Shown piece by piece: positions 1 to 12,500 of a stretch of DNA of 64,000 nucleotides; position 1 is the stretch's first letter, and each line of letters opens with the position of its first letter. Source of the DNA: Sclerotiophoma versabilis (taxonomy: Eukaryota > Ascomycota > Dothideomycetes > Pleosporales > Didymellaceae); NCBI GenBank assembly GCA_012274445.1, contig JAAROD010000080.1, positions 1,116,001 through 1,180,000 of the forward strand, given 5' to 3'. The notes beneath the pieces were generated by a model. It ran no database searches, was not told where the DNA came from, and worked only from the letters and a program-made list of their open reading frames with translations. A program made the translations under genes and the position numbers.

Positions 1-675
1 GTCAGTGAGCTGCAGGAACGTAGCACTCGGGAGATTCCTTACCCAAGGCACCATACAAAAGGCATGATGGAATAAGCGCGCGCTATTGAAATGAGTTGAT
101 GATCGACACATGATTCGATAGTAGAGCAAACTTACGCTGGTGCCTCTCATCCGTGATCAGTTCAGCGACCGTCGTTTGCAAGACGCCGATGTTCCTGCAT
201 GTCGGTTAGCGGGAGTCAGGCCCTAGCGTAAACAATGACCTCACCCATTGAGGAGTCCTCCGAGAGCCCGAGCGAACAACGCCATTGGCAGACTTTGGGC
301 GAAACCAAAAAGAAGCATGCTCAATCCGGTTCCGAACATACCACCAAGAAGCACCTTCTTTCGCCCGACTTTATCGCTCAATCGGCCCCAGAAGATTCCG
401 CTGACGCATTCCATGAACGCAAATGCTGATGTGACCATGCCTGTGTACATGGCTGTCCTGGCTGGTTCCAATTGGAAAGACTCAACCATCTTGTAGGCGT
501 ATGGGAAGATTGACATGAAAGCGATGGGCTCGCATATCCGGCAAAGCGCTATACTTGTTGATTAATGGCTGGCCGTCATCATCCTAGGCCTGCACTCACC
601 CAAAACGGCCATCTGACGAGTTGGGAAGGGCGTCTTGCCTCTGCCCGTGGCAGAGAGTCCGCCGAAACGAGCCAT
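1..675 (-). CDS. MFS transporter, ZIF/YCR023C-like, C-terminus outside window
   Basis: This is the N-terminal part of a 12-helix major facilitator superfamily transporter that runs off the left edge. Exons read on the minus strand are 675-600, 548-255, about 190-136, 82-43 and 9-1. Joins were placed by GT/AG and frame. Exon 1 starts MARFGGLSATGRG and joins across intron 1 to give QMAVLALCRICEPIAFMSIF, typical of fungal zinc-induced-facilitator-like MFS proteins. The loop after helix 2 carries the MFS signature GRLSDKVGRKK. Exons 3-4 give VLQTTVAELITDERHQ followed by PRAYSIMPFVWCLG, also family-typical. The substrate cannot be told from the sequence; relatives are annotated as drug or metal-chelate exporters of plasma or vacuolar membrane. 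The family call is strong; the exact ends of the short exons are less sure. Confidence 0.88.
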
Positions 676-1965
676 TGATGCTGTGGTGTGGTTGTGAAGG
701 TAGATCAGATGTTATGGTCCAAGTCAGAAGGTGCTGATGGATGTTCGAAGTTGTTGTAGCAGGTAAGACATGTGCGAGTTGGTGTTAAGCTGATACCTCC
801 AGGGTAGAGAGAGGGAGATCAAGTCAAGGTGGGTGCGAGCGTCTCAGAGTATATAGGGCAGACAAGATTTAAGTGGCGTCGTGAAGCGGATGGGCCGCTG
901 GGATGTGCAGGGATTAGGGCAGCGGGGAGGAAACGGAGAAACAGGCGGTGATTGTTGTGGATATGGATACGTAGTCTGGGCGGATAGGGACAGCGGAAGG
1001 ACCAGCGAATGTGAAATGAAAGCGGATCCGTAATGCCATGGCTCAGCAGACACAGCATACAGTTTGCCGATGAGCGACCAGACAATTGCTGTGCTGGCAG
1101 CCATATTGCTACTAGCCTCACGTCCAATGTGACTCCTGGTCACCGGACAAGATGGGTAACTTTGTGCCCGAAAACAACAGCGGAGCTGTAACCCCTGAGC
1201 GAGGGCCAGGGCTGGCGGCGCTTTGGTCCTTGTGCCTCACACAAGACTGGGACCGGGTTGGGCGGAACCCACGACGTTGGACAGGCTAGGTTGGATCGAG
1301 TAAGGTCAGCCAGGGAGAGTTGCAAGAGCGTTGAGACGTCGTGCGATGACTTGGAACTCACAAAGAAGATCAACGCGCACGTCCGCGTCCCGGCAAAAAA
1401 AAAAACATGCGGGTTATGGTTAGTGCAAAACCGCGGAAACGGTACACAGGCACTAGCCTACTGTAACCTCCAGAGCTGCATCGCTCGGAACCAGGGCCCC
1501 CTGTCGGGCCCAGGAAATGTGCGAACGTCGTGCCGACTGTTGCTGGCCGCTGAGAGGCCGTAAGCGGAAACGGGATTGCTCCCAGCTTCCCCGAGGGCAA
1601 ATAGGACTTGGTTCCGGTGTGGACGCTATTCAGTGCCAACTTCTTTCTTCGTCAGAGCCCGCTCAGGGGCCGCCCGACCTTGCGGCGCCATTGACTCTTG
1701 ACAGCTTGCGAGTCAGGAAGGAGAGCTTTTGCCGTATGCTTCCCAGAGGCAAGCTCTGACCAATCAAGACAGCAGCCCGCCTTGCTGGTGATGGGCGTTA
1801 GCATCTCGCTTCAAACCGCGATTGCTCCGACAAACCCAAAAATGGCGGTGAATCAGCACCAGGTAAGAGCCGCGACGTGGTGAAAGTATGGCCGTCCAGG
1901 GCGTCACGCGGTGAGGCGCATCATTAGCTGCTGCGTCGCCTTGCTGCGGTAAGTGACAATACAGC

Positions 1966-1966
<1 letters not shown>

Positions 1967-1996
<30 letters not shown>
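1967..1996. repeat. (CAT)10 microsatellite
   Basis: Ten perfect CAT units in non-coding DNA; the opposite strand reads ATG. Nothing suggests it is translated. Confidence 0.95.
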
Positions 1997-3343
1997 AAGC
2001 GCTTCCGGGGCACGAGTCGCGGGCAACAAATGACTGGAAGAACGACACAGCACGTTTCGCGTCTCCCAGACCACTCCCTGGCAGTCCACATGCAGCCATT
2101 CCATTTGCTGCCCCAGGTATCATCTCCACGCAACCTTGCTATCAACACCTCCTGGGCCAACCGGCTCGCAGGACGTGGCGTAGTGCTCTGTAGGCGGTCA
2201 TGGCCGAACCCATCGTGCCGTCATTATTTGTTAGACATGGTGAAGGTCGATGCCCAAAGTCGCATCAGCTGACAGCGCCCTTGCGCGCATCTGCGGTCGC
2301 TGTGTGTCTGCTGTGTTGCTGCCCAGATCAATAGTGCTCGCTGTCCCTCCTGGTGGGGTGGGGACCACCTCCGTCGCGTGTCGCGAGCTGAGCTGAGCTG
2401 TCGCAGCTGCGGCGGGCACAGTTTGCGACCGGCCCTGGACGACGCAAACGGGCAAGGCACAACGGCTGTTTCGAGGCCGAGTCACGGCCAGGCAGGATGC
2501 GTTTGTGGCGGTGTGGACAGCAGACGTAAGGCTGGCGCTGATGCAGCGATTGGCCGGGGGGCTTGCAGATTCCACGCGAGATGAACACGATGGACAGGGG
2601 CCTGAGAAGACTCTGAGACAACCAGTCGTTCTTAGTGTCTTCTGGTCGCGCCAGGCTTGTGGTCCTTGCGGCGTGATTGCCCCATGCGAATCCTCCGATG
2701 AGGGGCGGTTGCTTTCGCATACGCATTAAGCACACTTTGCATCCGCATCCGCGACGCACGCATGCCCGGAGCAGCTGCGCAGGCTAACTCTGCCCTTGGA
2801 TCCGCGGGGTTCCAGAGGGTTCGGGGGGTTGTCTTGGGCAGGCCCCGTCCACCGCCCGCAGTGTGCGCAGAAACGAGACAGATGACGGACCCGACAGCGT
2901 GGGTCGATTTTCTCCGATCTCCTCGCAGGAGTCACTGCTCGCCTCTACCGTCGGCCAATGCGTAAACGGGGCACGTGAGGCGCGGCAGTAACGTGTGATG
3001 CAGTCGCAGCCTGCCCTGCTTGTTTCGTCTTGACTGGAGCCAGCGCATTTCAAAGCCGTCGGGTTGTACGACAGGCGGTCAGCAAAGGAACAAACCTGTC
3101 TCCATCTCAAGCCGCATAAGTATCGCCGGACGACCGTAATTCGGTCTGTCCTTTGCTTGCTGTCTAACGCCCTCAGCATCCGTACACCTGGGTTGAAACC
3201 ATGTCGTGAACATCAATCGCTGATCAACCGTGACCCTCGCATGCCTGCCAATAGCAACGGTGACGTGCTTATGGGTGCAATGCGTGTACCTGAGACCCCA
3301 TCGATCCTCGCCACATCCGGCCCGTATACGGCTGTTGCGCGCG

Positions 3344-3368
3344 AGTAGAGAGTAGAGAGTAGAGAGTG
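3344..3368. repeat. short tandem repeat, unit about AGTAGAG
   Basis: Three or so consecutive copies of a 7-nt unit in non-coding DNA. The edges are approximate. Confidence 0.7.
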
Positions 3369-3649
3369 TCGGCGCTCAAAGGAACTTCCCACGCAGGAAG
3401 GCGTGTAAACTCGCGACTGTACTGCCCACACCAAACGCTCTTCAACCGCTTGCAGCAGCGTCTGCAGGACGCCTTGCCGCTGCCCACGCTAACCTGCCTG
3501 CACCACGGGCGAGCAGGCGAGCGTCGGACAGGAGCGCGTCTGATATCGATTATCGTCGTGTCACTAAGAGGTTTCCTCAGGTGGTGCTTTTTCTTGCTGC
3601 CACAGCACCCGCAGGGACCGGCAAGTCAATTCGTGTTCCCACATTTTTT

Positions 3650-3690
3650 GCTGCTACTGCTGCTACTGCTGCTACTGCTGCTGCTGCTGC
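3650..3690. repeat. CTG/CTA-rich trinucleotide repeat
   Basis: A run of GCT and ACT triplets forming a 9-nt period (CTGCTACTG) that ends in pure CTG. It lies about 230 bp before the E2-like gene start. Confidence 0.85.
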
Positions 3691-3918
3691 ACTGCCACGT
3701 CGGCGTTCAAAGGTCGTTCCGCAGCAATCCCGTAATGCGCGCTCATCTCCTTCGCGGCTCTGACAGAGCGCAGTTATGGTGGTGTGCGCTTGAAGGTGAC
3801 AGGTGTAGCGGCTAAAGGACCCACTTGTTCGCTAGCACTAGGCGCAGATCGTCCCTCAACGCTCCTGCAACCTCACCGCACTGGACGAACCGTGTACAGC
3901 ACCAATACTGTCTGCAGT

Positions 3919-5042
3919 ATGCCTCTACCCGCCTCGTCTCCGAGGCTGCTGTCGTTCCGAAAGCAGCACCTGCTTATCGAGTTGTACGTTGCCGTCTGCA
4001 ACTTGACGGTCCGTCTTAACAGAAGCTAGCTCTACCCTGCGGCATGCACAGCTCCATGGTGTTTTCGTGAGCATTACACCCGGTGATCCGTCCCTATGGG
4101 TGGGCGTCATGTTCGTGCAAAAAGGTAGTCAGATGTCGTAGAGCTAAGCAAAGCCTACTGACGCCGTGCCTGCCTCCATCACCAACTTCTCATCATATTC
4201 ACGCTTGACAGGTCCATATGCCCCTGCAGTCCTACGCTTCCAGATATCTTTCCCGTCTAGCTATCCGGCTCTGCCACCCCTCGTGACCTTTTCTACCGAT
4301 GTCTTTCACCCTCTGCTCACCCCACTCACAACATACACCCACACAACTGCCTCCTTGGACACGGACACCGTCAGCGCAACCGACGACGAACGGTTACCTC
4401 CAGGTGGTTTCAGCCTTCGTCATGGGTTCCCACACTGGTTTAACCGTGCGCGACGGTCTGTAGTGAGCTCACGCGATATAAGTGGATCAGCAGTCAACAG
4501 TCCAGCTCAGAGTGTTACCTCTGTACGCTCGATAGCGGAGGGTGCCACCTCAGGCGGTGCCGGACCATCATCCGCGGCGACTGGTGTATCCATCGTGACT
4601 GTCCTCGAATACATTCGTTCAACCTTTTGCGAGGACGCAGTTCTGGACTCGCTCCCGCTTGAAGCTGCTGCGAATCCAGGTGCTTACCACGCATGGCGAG
4701 CTTATCGTGGCCCAGCATTGCCAGTCCAGCAACCTCTCAGTCCAATCTCCTCCATTTCTAGCGAGAGTACAGCACTGGGAAGAAATCGACGTCCGGGAGA
4801 ATGGAATTGGGAAGGCGTATGGGAAGAGCGTGTGAAGAGAGCTATCAACGCTAGCCTCTCTGACTCTGTTCTGTACGGGCCAGGGGCTGGAGAAGACATC
4901 GTAAGTCATGAACATACATAGAATCCGGAGTCTGCTCGGTCGCTGATTAATTCAGATTCGCTTCCAACAAGGTGACGATGAGTTTATGACGAGGATGAAG
5001 AAACATTTGGATGCTGTTGCTACGAGAGCGACAGAGGCATGA
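3919..5042 (+). CDS. UBC/RWD-like E2 variant without catalytic Cys (AKTIP-like)
   Basis: Exons are 3919-3983, 4030-4124, 4212-4900 and 4956-5042, giving 311 residues. The joined N-terminus reads SFRKQHLLIEF, STLRHAQLHGVFVSITPGD, then LWVGVMFVQKGPYAPAVLRF and ISFPSSYPALPPLVTF, the classic beta-meander and PxxPP core of a ubiquitin-conjugating fold. Where a true E2 has HPN and then its active Cys, this protein has FHPLLTPLTTYT and no Cys, so it should be an inactive E2 variant. The middle, about residues 110-220, is Ser/Gly-rich and looks disordered. The C-terminus (IRFQQGDDEFMTRMKKHL) resembles the end of this fungal family. Known relatives such as AKTIP act in vesicle-trafficking complexes; that role here is inference. 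The ATG gives a start that fits the family. Confidence 0.82.
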
Positions 5043-5479
5043 GCGGACAAAAACACGTCTTGCGTTCTTATTCTTTCTTGAGAGCATACACATGCACGTG
5101 AGTCGTTCTCTACATTGCTCTTGAAGAAGGTAGAGCTAGTGCTTGGTGATGGCAGGAGCAGTCTGGAGTTGTCAACTGATGTCCGAGGTCGCGACTTCCT
5201 CTGCGGCTGGCGCGAGAGAGGCTGCTACGGAGACTTTGTTGTGGTCATCACCTCTTCATCAGCGTTGATAGCAAAAATCATCATTCTCCGTGTGCGCAGT
5301 AACCGAGTAAAACATCCCATCTTATTCTTCTCTATACCTTATGCGTTGATATCGGTGGTAGAGCCTCAGTGACTGGCTCTAGGTTTGTTGACTTTCCTTT
5401 CACCTTGTGTTCCCCGTACTTACGGTGAAGGTAGGACACAACGCGACACGCTGTCCGTTTGTTCTTTGACGCATCGATT
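5043..5479. other. intergenic, no gene seen
   Basis: The 3' flank of the E2-like gene and 5' flank of the vWA-like gene on the same strand. Only short frames are present, with no motif that I can name. Confidence 0.6.
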
Positions 5480-7980
5480 ATGGCACTAGCAGCACTGAAC
5501 AGCTCAGGGCTCTCACAACATGCCGCCTTTTGTCCTCCGCCGCTGCACATCCAAAAGAAGCCGCGCAGGGCAACATTCCGCAAACGCATTTTCCGTAAGT
5601 CGACACCCCACCGACCCAACGACCAGTACGTGTACGGTCCGCTCGACGACATTATCGACGAGATCAGGAGCAGCATCTGGGAGTTCCCACATGACTATAG
5701 CGCTGAAGCATCTGTTCTTAGTTGGGCTGCGCCGCTCGAAGTGCCGTCGACGTGGACAGTAACACCCTTGCCTGTCAGTCGACTACCCAGCAGCCAACCT
5801 CTGACGATACGGAAGAACAGGGAAAGCCGTTCCTCAGCTTCAGGCTCCAGTATGGGAGACCCTATGCACCTCCCGCGTAGCCGTAGTCAAGACGATACAT
5901 TTGACGGCGGCCCGGTCGGTGCACCTACTTCAACAGAAACCGCTCCATGGCCCTTGTTAGATGAACCTGCGTCGTACGAAACGGCGCACGCACCGAATAC
6001 CTTCGGTGCCGCTGGAATCAGCACGCAAGAGGCTCTTGAAAACATCGCTCAGAATGCGGAGAGCCACAATATCCCCACCAAGCGCCGTCCATCTGTTCTG
6101 CGGCTTTTCACCGGTCTGTCGCGCTTGCGACGTACCGACACCGGCGAAACCAGTGGTAGTGGTGGCGATGTGCCAGATTTAGTGTCACCCACATCACTCG
6201 AAGCTCACAACGGAGACGGCCTTGTCGATGATGCGTCGCAGGAGCCCAGCGAGGATGCCGTCGAGGCATACATTAGGAGAAATGCGCGCAAGTAAGCTAG
6301 GCGGCAGTGTATATTCCGTGTAAAAAAAAACTGTTGCTAACCTGCGCAGCGGGCCCAGGCTAGGTTCCATCATGGGCCGCATTGCCAGACGGCTTCCCTC
6401 TCCTGTGGAACATCGTCATGACGATCAGGAAACCCAAAAATTGGCCATCAGTGGGAAGGCTCCAACAACCCTACGAGCTGCTGTGAGAGTCTTTTCTGAG
6501 GTCGTTCAACTATCCGAGGGGGAACATCAAGACTTTTGGGTCGCCGTAGAAGTCGAAGGTGCTCTCCACAATCGCGTATCACTTCCAGACAACACCATCG
6601 ATGTGGTTTTCATTGTTGATAATGCGTGAGTGCGGCAGAATCGAAGAAGACTTGCGCAGCTAAATTCAATTTAGGTACTACGTCAGCAGAGAGTGCCTGA
6701 GCAGGGCTTTAGATGCCGTGAATAGTGCTCTTTATCATCTCGATCGTGGTGATCGTGTAGCACTCTACACGACCCACTGCACCCACCAATCAGTCACTGG
6801 TAATAGACCAGATCTCTTGTTCCCGATCGGACCCTTCAACCCAGACAGCGAGGAGACCTTCGGTGACCTCACCGCCTCCATTGCCAAGTGCGGCACACAG
6901 GCGTGGAAGCCGCCGCGACCGAACCCATCGATGGCTGAGGTCATTCTGAGTATAGCAAGGACCCTAGAGGACAAGAATACGAAAAGCAAACGTACCCATG
7001 TTCTGTTGCTTTCTCCGGCTTCACATATCTTGCACGATGTGTCCAAGACTTGCCCAGACCTCCACATTCATCAGATCAACCCTGCACCTGTCCCATACCG
7101 TCGACTTCCTGACATTGTCGATATGGAATGCACCGAAGAATGTTGCAAGAACATCTTCATCAGCAATTGGAACCACTTCCAGTTTCTCCCTAGCCGTATC
7201 AAATGCATTCTGAAGTGCGCTCGGTCGGTCAAGCCAGTAGGAGAAATCAGCCAAGTTTGCATTGACTTACGGGCTAGGGATGGGTGCCAGGTCATCGAAT
7301 GCTCAGGAAGCAAAGACATTGCCAGTCTACGTCTTGGCCAGGTTCACACCATCTTTGCCAAAATCCGCACGACACGATCTGCAACTAAAGCAGTCGACTT
7401 GCTATCGAAAAATCCTGTCTTCAACTCGTCTTTAGACGTCAAAGACCTGAGGCAGCAGGTGCAGAACGCCGTGACCGTACGTGCTGTAAAAGCTCACCTT
7501 TTTGATGTTCAGGTTTACCACCAAAACACACTGCATGGAACAGACTGTTGGAATTATACCGAGACGCCGTTTCTCATTGTTCGTGACCTGGGCGGCATGG
7601 CCCCTCCATTCGACACCGCGCTGGAAGTGCACAAGCGCCAACTGTTTCACAAGTTCGCTCATCTTGATGCAATTGCAGCTCGATCGGAGGCTGAAACCTT
7701 ACTCTCTACCCTCCTCGACGACCAAGAACCCTTGAGAAAGCTTGTCCAACGTATGCTCCGGGAGGCTGAACATTACCAGCAAGTGCTTGAATATGAGCAA
7801 GAGTATCGTCGGAAACTGCCATTGTGTCCAGGCTCGATCGCTGTTGAAGCCTCACCTCACGACTGGCTCGTGGACGTGTGGAACAGGAAGAAGACCAAGC
7901 GTCAGGGCATTGCTGTGGTCGAAGAGGAAGAAGTCAATGGTCTGATTGACAGCCTGCACGGTCTGGAGCGATCGGACTGA
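5480..7980 (+). CDS. vWA-like domain protein of unknown function
   Basis: Exons are 5480-6291, 6350-6625 and 6675-7980, giving 797 residues. The start is the first ATG in the frame (MALAALNSSGL). Residues 1 to about 290 are Ser/Pro-rich and basic and look disordered. From about 330 comes a beta/alpha region with LPDNTIDVVFIVDNAYYVS, a long helix, GDRVALYTTHCT, and later THVLLLSPASHIL, which follows the order of a von Willebrand factor A fold. The expected DxSxS metal site reads DNAYYVS from D361, so a normal MIDAS is lacking. The C-terminal half has mixed beta structure, then a charged helix near residues 690-740. I recognise the style from uncharacterised fungal proteins, not a named gene. 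It follows the E2-like gene on the same strand, but nothing shows they work together. Confidence 0.75.
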
Positions 7981-9510
7981 ACTTTAACATGTCTGAGTAA
8001 CGATCTTGTGGCCGTTGGGCTACCATGTTCTGGAACATGTGTCGGAGTTTGGGGCGAACAAATTCGGTCCAAGCCGAATGATGACAAAGGACGCAAGTTT
8101 ACGTGTCGATTCGTCAGGTACGACGGGATGACCGGCAACAGCTGTCTCATATATTTCGACGAGCTTATGTCCGTCTATCTTTAGCGAATGCAATGATCGA
8201 ACCCTTATGCTTGCTGCATAACCTCGTTCCACATGCTCTTCCCCGTGCGGCTAAACTTCCCTGTCCATGGGTCGAAGCTCACCCCACAGCGCAAACTGCA
8301 AAGCGCGGCGAGCATCATCAGAGCTAAACCTTAATCCCTAGCCCGGCACTTCTACCAGCCACGCACCAAAGCTTCTGATAAACCTTAATCAATTCTGGGA
8401 CCCAATGCTCACTTGAGCCGATCGGGAAAGTAGTCAGATCACTAGCTACAACAAGAAAGTGACGGCAATCCTTCGCTAGCTTCCCCGCGCACAGAGCACA
8501 CACATGGCAGGTGGCGCTAACGGGGGAAGCTTTACGAGGCAAAGCGGAAGCGAGCCAGCAGTGCGGCCACGGCTCTTTTCAGCGAAGCGGTACGGCCAAT
8601 CAGCTCTGTTGGAAGCCGGGAGAGAGTTTTGGTCGGACTCAGCCGCCTTGGAGAGGTCATCAGAGTAATGTGTTGGGCGATGGTAAGGCGTTGTGAGGCT
8701 CGGCACTCCAATGCCGATGGGGCCAGAGTCTATTTCGCAGCTCGCTGTTTTGCAAGCGCGGGCGGTTTCACTCGGCTGTGTCGCGTCGTGTCGTGCTGTG
8801 TCGTGTCGTGTCGTGTCGTGTCGTGTCGTGTCGTGTCGTGTCGTGTCGTGTCGTGTCGTGTCGTGTCGTGTCGTTTTGTGCCGTTTTGTGTTGTGTTGTG
8901 TTTTGTGGCGTGAGGCGGGGCGGCGCGAGAGGTACGGTACTGCCCTGTTCCCTGGTGAACGTTGTTGGGCGTTGAGACTACTGTCGCAGGGAACAAGGAG
9001 GGGGGGAGGTGTGTGTGCATCGTCGATGATGTACTGTTTGCCGAGCGGCGCTGTAGGTCGAACATCGGTAAATCGAGTATGACCATTGGGTTGGAACTGT
9101 ATTTACTTTGGTGGAAGCTTTGGATTCGAGGGTTTCAGGAGGTAAACGGCGTTGGTTGGCGGCCCCGACTTGCGTCTGAAAGAGTCTTGCAAGTGTCAGT
9201 GTGGAATCTGCGTTCGGTGACCGATGCAAGACGGGTTAAGTTGGGTAAAACTGCGCCACCAACGTTCCGCAGCAAGAATGTGTCACAGCGTAAAGGCATC
9301 TGATTAATCGAGTTCTATTCCGTAATAAACTTTGACGTAAGTGCGTCACTCTATACTATTATTACAGGCGCCTATGGCGTTGGGTATTGTGCAAAAAGTG
9401 TCCAACGAACGATAAGAAGAAAAGCACAAACTAAGGAATGGTAATGGCTTTCGGGTACACCATACATCAACTCCTGTACACCCCGTCCACTTTTAAATGC
9501 GCGAAGTCCA
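7981..9510. other. intergenic between convergent genes, with pentamer array
   Basis: 1.5 kb between two converging genes. It has no coding sequence I can support. The main content is the TCGTG array and its decayed flanks near 8776-8910; the rest shows nothing recognisable. Confidence 0.6.
8776..8910. repeat. TCGTG pentanucleotide array
   Basis: Fourteen perfect TCGTG units at 8801-8870, flanked on the left by variants (TCGCG, CTGTG) and on the right by TTGTG, TTTTG and CCGTT variants. Because the unit is 5 nt, frames through it read as repeated Arg-Val-Val-Ser-Cys, which is an artefact rather than a gene. Confidence 0.95.
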
Positions 9511-12500
9511 TCAGAACTCCTTCCCAATCAATGCCGGATTCGCGAACCTCAATTCCCTGCTCCTCTTCTCTCTCACAACTGGATCGCTGGATACGTCCTC
9601 GTGCGCTGGATCTGGTCTGCCGTGCACCCTCGGCACATCTAGTCCCACGCTTTTGTTGTACATATGTGGGATCTTGACAGTCAAGGGTAGTCCATTTCCA
9701 GCAAGAAGAGCTTGACCGGCTCCTGTCAAGGAGGGTTTCGTGCGAGTGTGTGATGTGGGAACTGGCTTCTTTTTGACCACCGGAGATACGAACTTGAGTG
9801 GCGCAGGTACACTTTGCTTGTCTGAAAAGCGCTTTTCAGAGTGGCGCTTGATGTCCTCCCATCCACGATGCTCAGGTGCAGCTGGCGGCGGAGAAAATGG
9901 CTTGATCACTGGTGATCGCCCTACTTGGACCAGGATAGGTGAAGCGATGCTCTTCCGTGGTATCTTGACTTCCTGGGCCTTATGCATGTACTTCGCAGCT
10001 ACTGGGCTGAGTAAAGACCTCGCTGAAGTCATACCATTGGGCTGCCTAACAGGTAGCTTTGGTCCTACTGGAGTCCGTGGAGTTTGTGGGGACATCAGGT
10101 TCGGTGAAGATGCGAAGATTGTCACACTGTCAGAAGTCCGATTTCGTTCATCAACTTGAAGAAGCAAATCATGCTCAAACGGATCGCTGTCTATCGTATG
10201 CCTCCTTGTATCATATGCTTCCAATGGCCCTTGTGTCGATGGGCGCTCATAGGGTGAGACTGGCGGATACATCGAGGCGGCTGTGTTGAGATAGGCATAC
10301 GAATTGACAGGCATCTGCGAGTACTCACCCCTTCCATCGGTCGTACTTTGGGATGTCTTCAGTTCCGGCCTTCTGATGTCGTCTGGCGAGAAAGGAGCGA
10401 AAGTCGGGGACGGGATTACGTGGTCACTGAATGGATTGGTGACCCCCGATGGGTACTTGGCGTATGGAGATGAACGCCTCGGGACGCCACCATAACCTGC
10501 GACTGCAGCGGATAGCGCTCTTTCAGTATCTATGCGTGCATATTCAGAATATCTGTGGATTGCTGGGTCCCGGGCTGACTCCCTGAAAACGTTGCTTGGA
10601 CTGGTGAAGCGAGTGACGGGCATTGTGCCTGTGCTGTGACGCTGCATATGGTTTAGAGAGCCCTGCATTGCTCTCGATGTGTGACCATCTGGAGACGTTC
10701 TGCCGGCGGTGCCTGACATCAGGGCTTCGGCGTCACCACCAACTCCGCCCGTTTTTGGATCATATAAGTATGCGACCTTTGGATAGATAGACCCAGTGCT
10801 CAGACGCTTCCCATGTTTGGCTGCATGAAAACGTCGTACAATGAAGACAGCAGCAACGATAGCGATCAGAAGACCAGTTGTGGCCCCTACAGCAACGCCG
10901 GCAGTCTGCGATGTAGTGAGAGGAGGTGGGCTTCCAGCCGCAGCTGTCTGGCTAGGTTTGCTCGTAGCAGTGTGAGTTGCCGCTGGTATCTTTGTATCAT
11001 CAGCGTTAGTGCCGCTCGTGGTCGATGCTTCGTTTGATCTGGATGCTGCTGCTGAGCTCACAATGTCTGTTCGAATGCTAGAAAGACTGTCCGATGTGGA
11101 TGAGGCGATGAGACCTGCCGTAGTAGAGTTGACTAGGTCATGCATGGAGGAGGTCTGCGGTGTCTCGGCTTGTGTTGCATTGAAGCTAGGAGTAGTATCT
11201 GTGCTAGCACCCGTGGGCAGCGCTGAACGAGTGAATGTAATACCTGGATCTGCGGTCCCAGTTGTTGTGTTTTTGGGAAGACCAGACACGCCAGTTGTAG
11301 CAGTCAACGACGGCCGTATGGACGATGACCAGGTCGAGTTCGCACCAAGACCAAGCTTGGTAGACAGCCTGAGTGATTCACTTGCAGGCACATGTGCGCC
11401 TGATGTCTCTAAGGGTATCGTTTTCGACATCTCGCTTGTAATTTGGATCCCACTCTGATTCACTGCAGCCCCTGTCACAGAGCTGAACAGAGAGAATGCG
11501 ACTGTGTCCAAGTCAAGGGTGCTGGACCTAAGACTGGAGACATAGACTGTAGAAAAAGTGGCCGTGATCATCCCGGAAGTCATGATTACACCTGGCCCTG
11601 TCTGAGTGCCATTCGACATAACTGATGAGGGCAAGGGTGTTCCATTTGTACTTGTGATGATTGGTGCGCCAGGCGAACCAAAAGACAAGATGCCATTAAG
11701 CGTAGGAGTAGCAGATGAACTGAGTCTAGAAGACGAAACTGTAAACTGTGGGCCAGAAGATTCCGAAGTCGGGATAGAGCTGTGTGCCGTCGTGTTGACC
11801 GATGGGGCTGCGACCGAAGTAGGGTTTTGTGACCAAAAGGTTTGGCTTCCACTCTCAATCATGCCTGAGAGCAAAGAACTACCGCGAGATATCGATGAGA
11901 ATGAGGCAACCGTGGGAACAGGGTACAAAAACGATGAGCTCTGGCTTGGGATAGCCTGCGATTTCGAGAGAATGCCTACACTCAAGGTAGATAGTTGCGA
12001 AACGAACGTGGCACTCAATTGCCCAGAGAAACTAGGCTTTGTATCAGACAGTATGGATTCCAGGGAAGATGGTGCCTGTGGAATGCCAGCGGATGTCGAT
12101 GAGGATGTAGTAGGGAAAATAGTACTGGTAACGAGCGTCTCTGAAGGTACGAACGTAGAGATAACATCGTTCTTAGACGTGGCACTTGACAACAAACTCT
12201 TCCCGATTGATCCAGTAGAAACGAAATCTTGAGATGTTGCTACCGAAATCCCACTTTCAATAGCAGTGGGCGGAGGCGTGAACACCTGAGACGAACCGGT
12301 AGAGATAAGGCTAACAAACTTCGTTGACACAACATCTGGCAATGAAGAGGTAGCCGTTTTGCTCTCATTAGGCATAGGTTCTCTTTGGGTCGAAAGAAAG
12401 CCGCTTGAAGAGGCAGGTGCAGTAAAAAAGCTAGGTTCTGCTTGTGTGATTGTACCCGGGGGAAGAGCAGGGCCTGCTGAGCTGACAGGAGAGCTTGATA

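Larger units (their letters stand above)
676..3918. other. gene-free stretch with microsatellites
   Basis: About 3.2 kb with no open frame that looks like protein: the frames are short, overlap on both strands and are rich in Arg, Ser, Pro and Cys. It holds the 5' flank of the MFS gene and the upstream flank of the E2-like gene, a CAT repeat (1967-1996), a GTAGAGA-type repeat near 3344-3368 and a CTG-rich repeat near 3650-3690. No RNA gene was recognised. Confidence 0.6.

Noticed and set aside
8801..8870. Regular tandem array that could be mistaken for a CRISPR-like or satellite array
   Set aside because: The unit is 5 nt with no spacers, so it is a simple microsatellite in a eukaryotic genome.
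8629..9086. Frames with repeated Arg-Val-Val-Ser-Cys on the plus strand or Asp-Thr-Thr-Arg-His on the minus strand
   Set aside because: These come from the TCGTG pentamer, which keeps all frames open; no protein features flank it.
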